From CAYFUL01 sp964346375 (GTDB lineage: Bacteria; Bacillota; Clostridia; Tissierellales; Peptoniphilaceae), in the NCBI GenBank assembly GCA_964346375.1, contig CAYFUL010000011.1:1-33129 (forward strand): a DNA stretch of 33,129 nucleotides, in the 5' to 3' direction. Made by a program: the position numbers and the translations under genes. Positions 32,429-33,129 of the stretch are shown piece by piece. How positions within the stretch are numbered: the stretch's first letter is position 1; every line of letters starts with the position of its first letter. The notes beneath the pieces are model-generated. The model was not told where the DNA came from. It worked only from the letters and a program-made list of their open reading frames with translations, and ran no database searches.

Positions 32429-32566
32429 ATAAGAGGAACAATGACAATTAAATAAATGAGATGAGCTTATTATTAAATTGTCACCTCTAGTTCTGTAAAG
32501 ACAGAGCGCAAAAGTTTAGGACTTTTGTAGAGTCTACAAAATTTTTAAGGAGGTCGAAAGACAAAT
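32429..32566 (+). ncRNA. Structured mRNA leader of the SLH gene, riboswitch-like
   Basis: A long 5' hairpin TGACAATT (32442-32449)/AATTGTCA (32476-32483), extendable by AGAGG/CCTCT (32432-32436/32484-32488), is followed by a possible three-way junction: CTCTA/TAGAG (32485-32489/32528-32532), TCTGT/ACAGA (32492-32496/32501-32505) and CAAAAGT/ACTTTTG (32509-32515/32521-32527). The alternative stem TTTTGTAG/CTACAAAA (32523-32530/32534-32541) followed by U5 is incompatible with the junction. AAGGAGG (32547-32553) follows at once. A GTC-GAAA-GAC mini-hairpin shortens the 13-nt gap to the ATG. I recognise no known riboswitch class. Confidence 0.5.
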
Positions 32567-33129
32567 ATGAATAAGAAATTTATTTCACTATTCCTAGCAC
32601 TTGTTATGGTACTAGGAACATTCACAAGTGTCTTTGCCGAAGAAGTTAAGGTTGAGGAAGTAGAAGTTCCAAAAATCACCGAAAATGACAAGAAGATACA
32701 ATGGCTTCAAGATACTAAGGTAGTTGAAGGACGTAAATTCTTAAAAGACGGCAAAGAAGCAACTGATCTTGCTCTTGATTCAAACATCACTAGAGCAGAA
32801 GTAACTAAGCTACTTATCTGGGCTCTTGGAAAACAAGACCTAGCATCTAAAGTAGCAAGTGTAAAAATTTACACTGACGTAGAGCCTGAGCATTGGGCAA
32901 ATGGATTCATTATAGTTGGATCTACTACTCCATCACCTGTAAACCCAGTTTACATGATCGTTGGATATCCTGATGGTTCTTTCAAACCAGAAAACGACGT
33001 AACTTATGCAGAACTTGCTAAGATGCTAGTTGTTCTAGTTAAAAAAGATTTAACTAAGGATATGGAAAAAACAGCTATTTGGCCATCAAGCTGGTTAACA
33101 TGGGCTGCTCAACTTGGAATTCTTGAAGG
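32567..33129 (+). CDS. S-layer homology (SLH) domain surface protein, N-terminal part
   Basis: The gene runs off the window edge; 187 codons are visible. It begins with a signal peptide MNKKFISLFLALVMVLG...VFA, probably cleaved before EE. Two SLH-like stretches follow: ITRAEVTKLLIWALG with YTDVEPEHWANGFI, and GYPDGSFKPENDVTYAELAKML. SLH domains bind pyruvylated secondary cell-wall polymer, so the protein is anchored on the cell surface; whether it is an S-layer subunit, enzyme or adhesin depends on the missing part. The long structured leader and double promoter fit a highly expressed envelope protein. Confidence 0.9.
   Translation, partial: MNKKFISLFLALVMVLGTFTSVFAEEVKVEEVEVPKITENDKKIQWLQDTKVVEGRKFLKDGKEATDLALDSNITRAEVTKLLIWALGKQDLASKVASVKIYTDVEPEHWANGFIIVGSTTPSPVNPVYMIVGYPDGSFKPENDVTYAELAKMLVVLVKKDLTKDMEKTAIWPSSWLTWAAQLGILE

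Noticed and set aside
32484..32541. c-di-GMP riboswitch in the SLH leader
   Set aside because: A GCGCAAAAG segment after a small hairpin resembles the GCAAAG of c-di-GMP-I, but the tetraloop receptor, the second conserved arm and the closing GGUAGC-type region are absent.

Overview
The window is a low-GC, tightly packed stretch of chromosome from an anaerobic Firmicute. A Tissierellia/Peptoniphilaceae-type organism (Peptoniphilus, Anaerococcus and relatives) fits best. The reasons are a six-gene Rnf ferredoxin:NAD+ pump, a ferredoxin-linked 2-oxoacid oxidoreductase, a CtsR-controlled chaperone operon and an S-layer-homology protein. The genus is inferred from gene content only. Most of the window is core housekeeping or fermentative metabolism. 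I see no phage, integrase, transposase, CRISPR array or defence island. The less ordinary material lies in the non-coding DNA and in a few gene structures.

Layout. 1-740: a tRNA-Gly (cut by the edge), a tRNA-Arg with a poorly paired acceptor stem, a YjdM/PhnA zinc-ribbon gene and a tRNA-Pro with its own promoter and terminator. 810-2053: a HAD hydrolase and a VanZ-like membrane protein, converging on murC and a small membrane-protein gene (2048-3872, minus). 4095-9102: rnfCDGEAB. 9103-9612: terminator, repeat fragments and a candidate minus-strand small RNA. 9613-13222: nitroreductase, the lipid II flippase murJ, repeats and a ketopantoate-reductase-like gene. 13478-17385: a P-loop ATPase followed by korDABC, in which the gamma subunit carries an extra ferritin-like domain. 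17401-18025: terminators and repeats. 18083-22433: a decaying catabolic cluster (ESS-type symporter, DRE-TIM aldolase, frameshifted 2-hydroxyacid dehydrogenase, divergent frameshifted LysR regulator). 22528-24869: glycerate kinase and homoserine dehydrogenase, the latter containing an N10 assembly gap. 24944-27464: an IclR regulator divergent from a methylmalonate-semialdehyde dehydrogenase. 27627-31950: a CPBP protease divergent from a CtsR-controlled dnaJ-like/clpB operon. 32042-end: another repeat, then a structured leader and the start of an SLH-domain surface protein.

How it works together. The kor complex oxidises 2-oxoacids from amino-acid breakdown and reduces ferredoxin. Rnf then uses that ferredoxin to reduce NAD+ and pump ions, so the two large operons form one energy-conserving route.

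Main things to look at: (1) a change in synonymous codon choice from T-ending to A-ending along transcription units, starting again at each new promoter; (2) the KorC-ferritin-like fusion, whose expected diiron ligands are missing; (3) the SLH-gene leader, which can fold into mutually exclusive structures like a riboswitch; (4) a promoter-to-terminator small RNA unit at 9381-9495; (5) a terminator-like hairpin in the CPBP leader; (6) a family of about 165-172 bp intergenic repeats with inverted ends.
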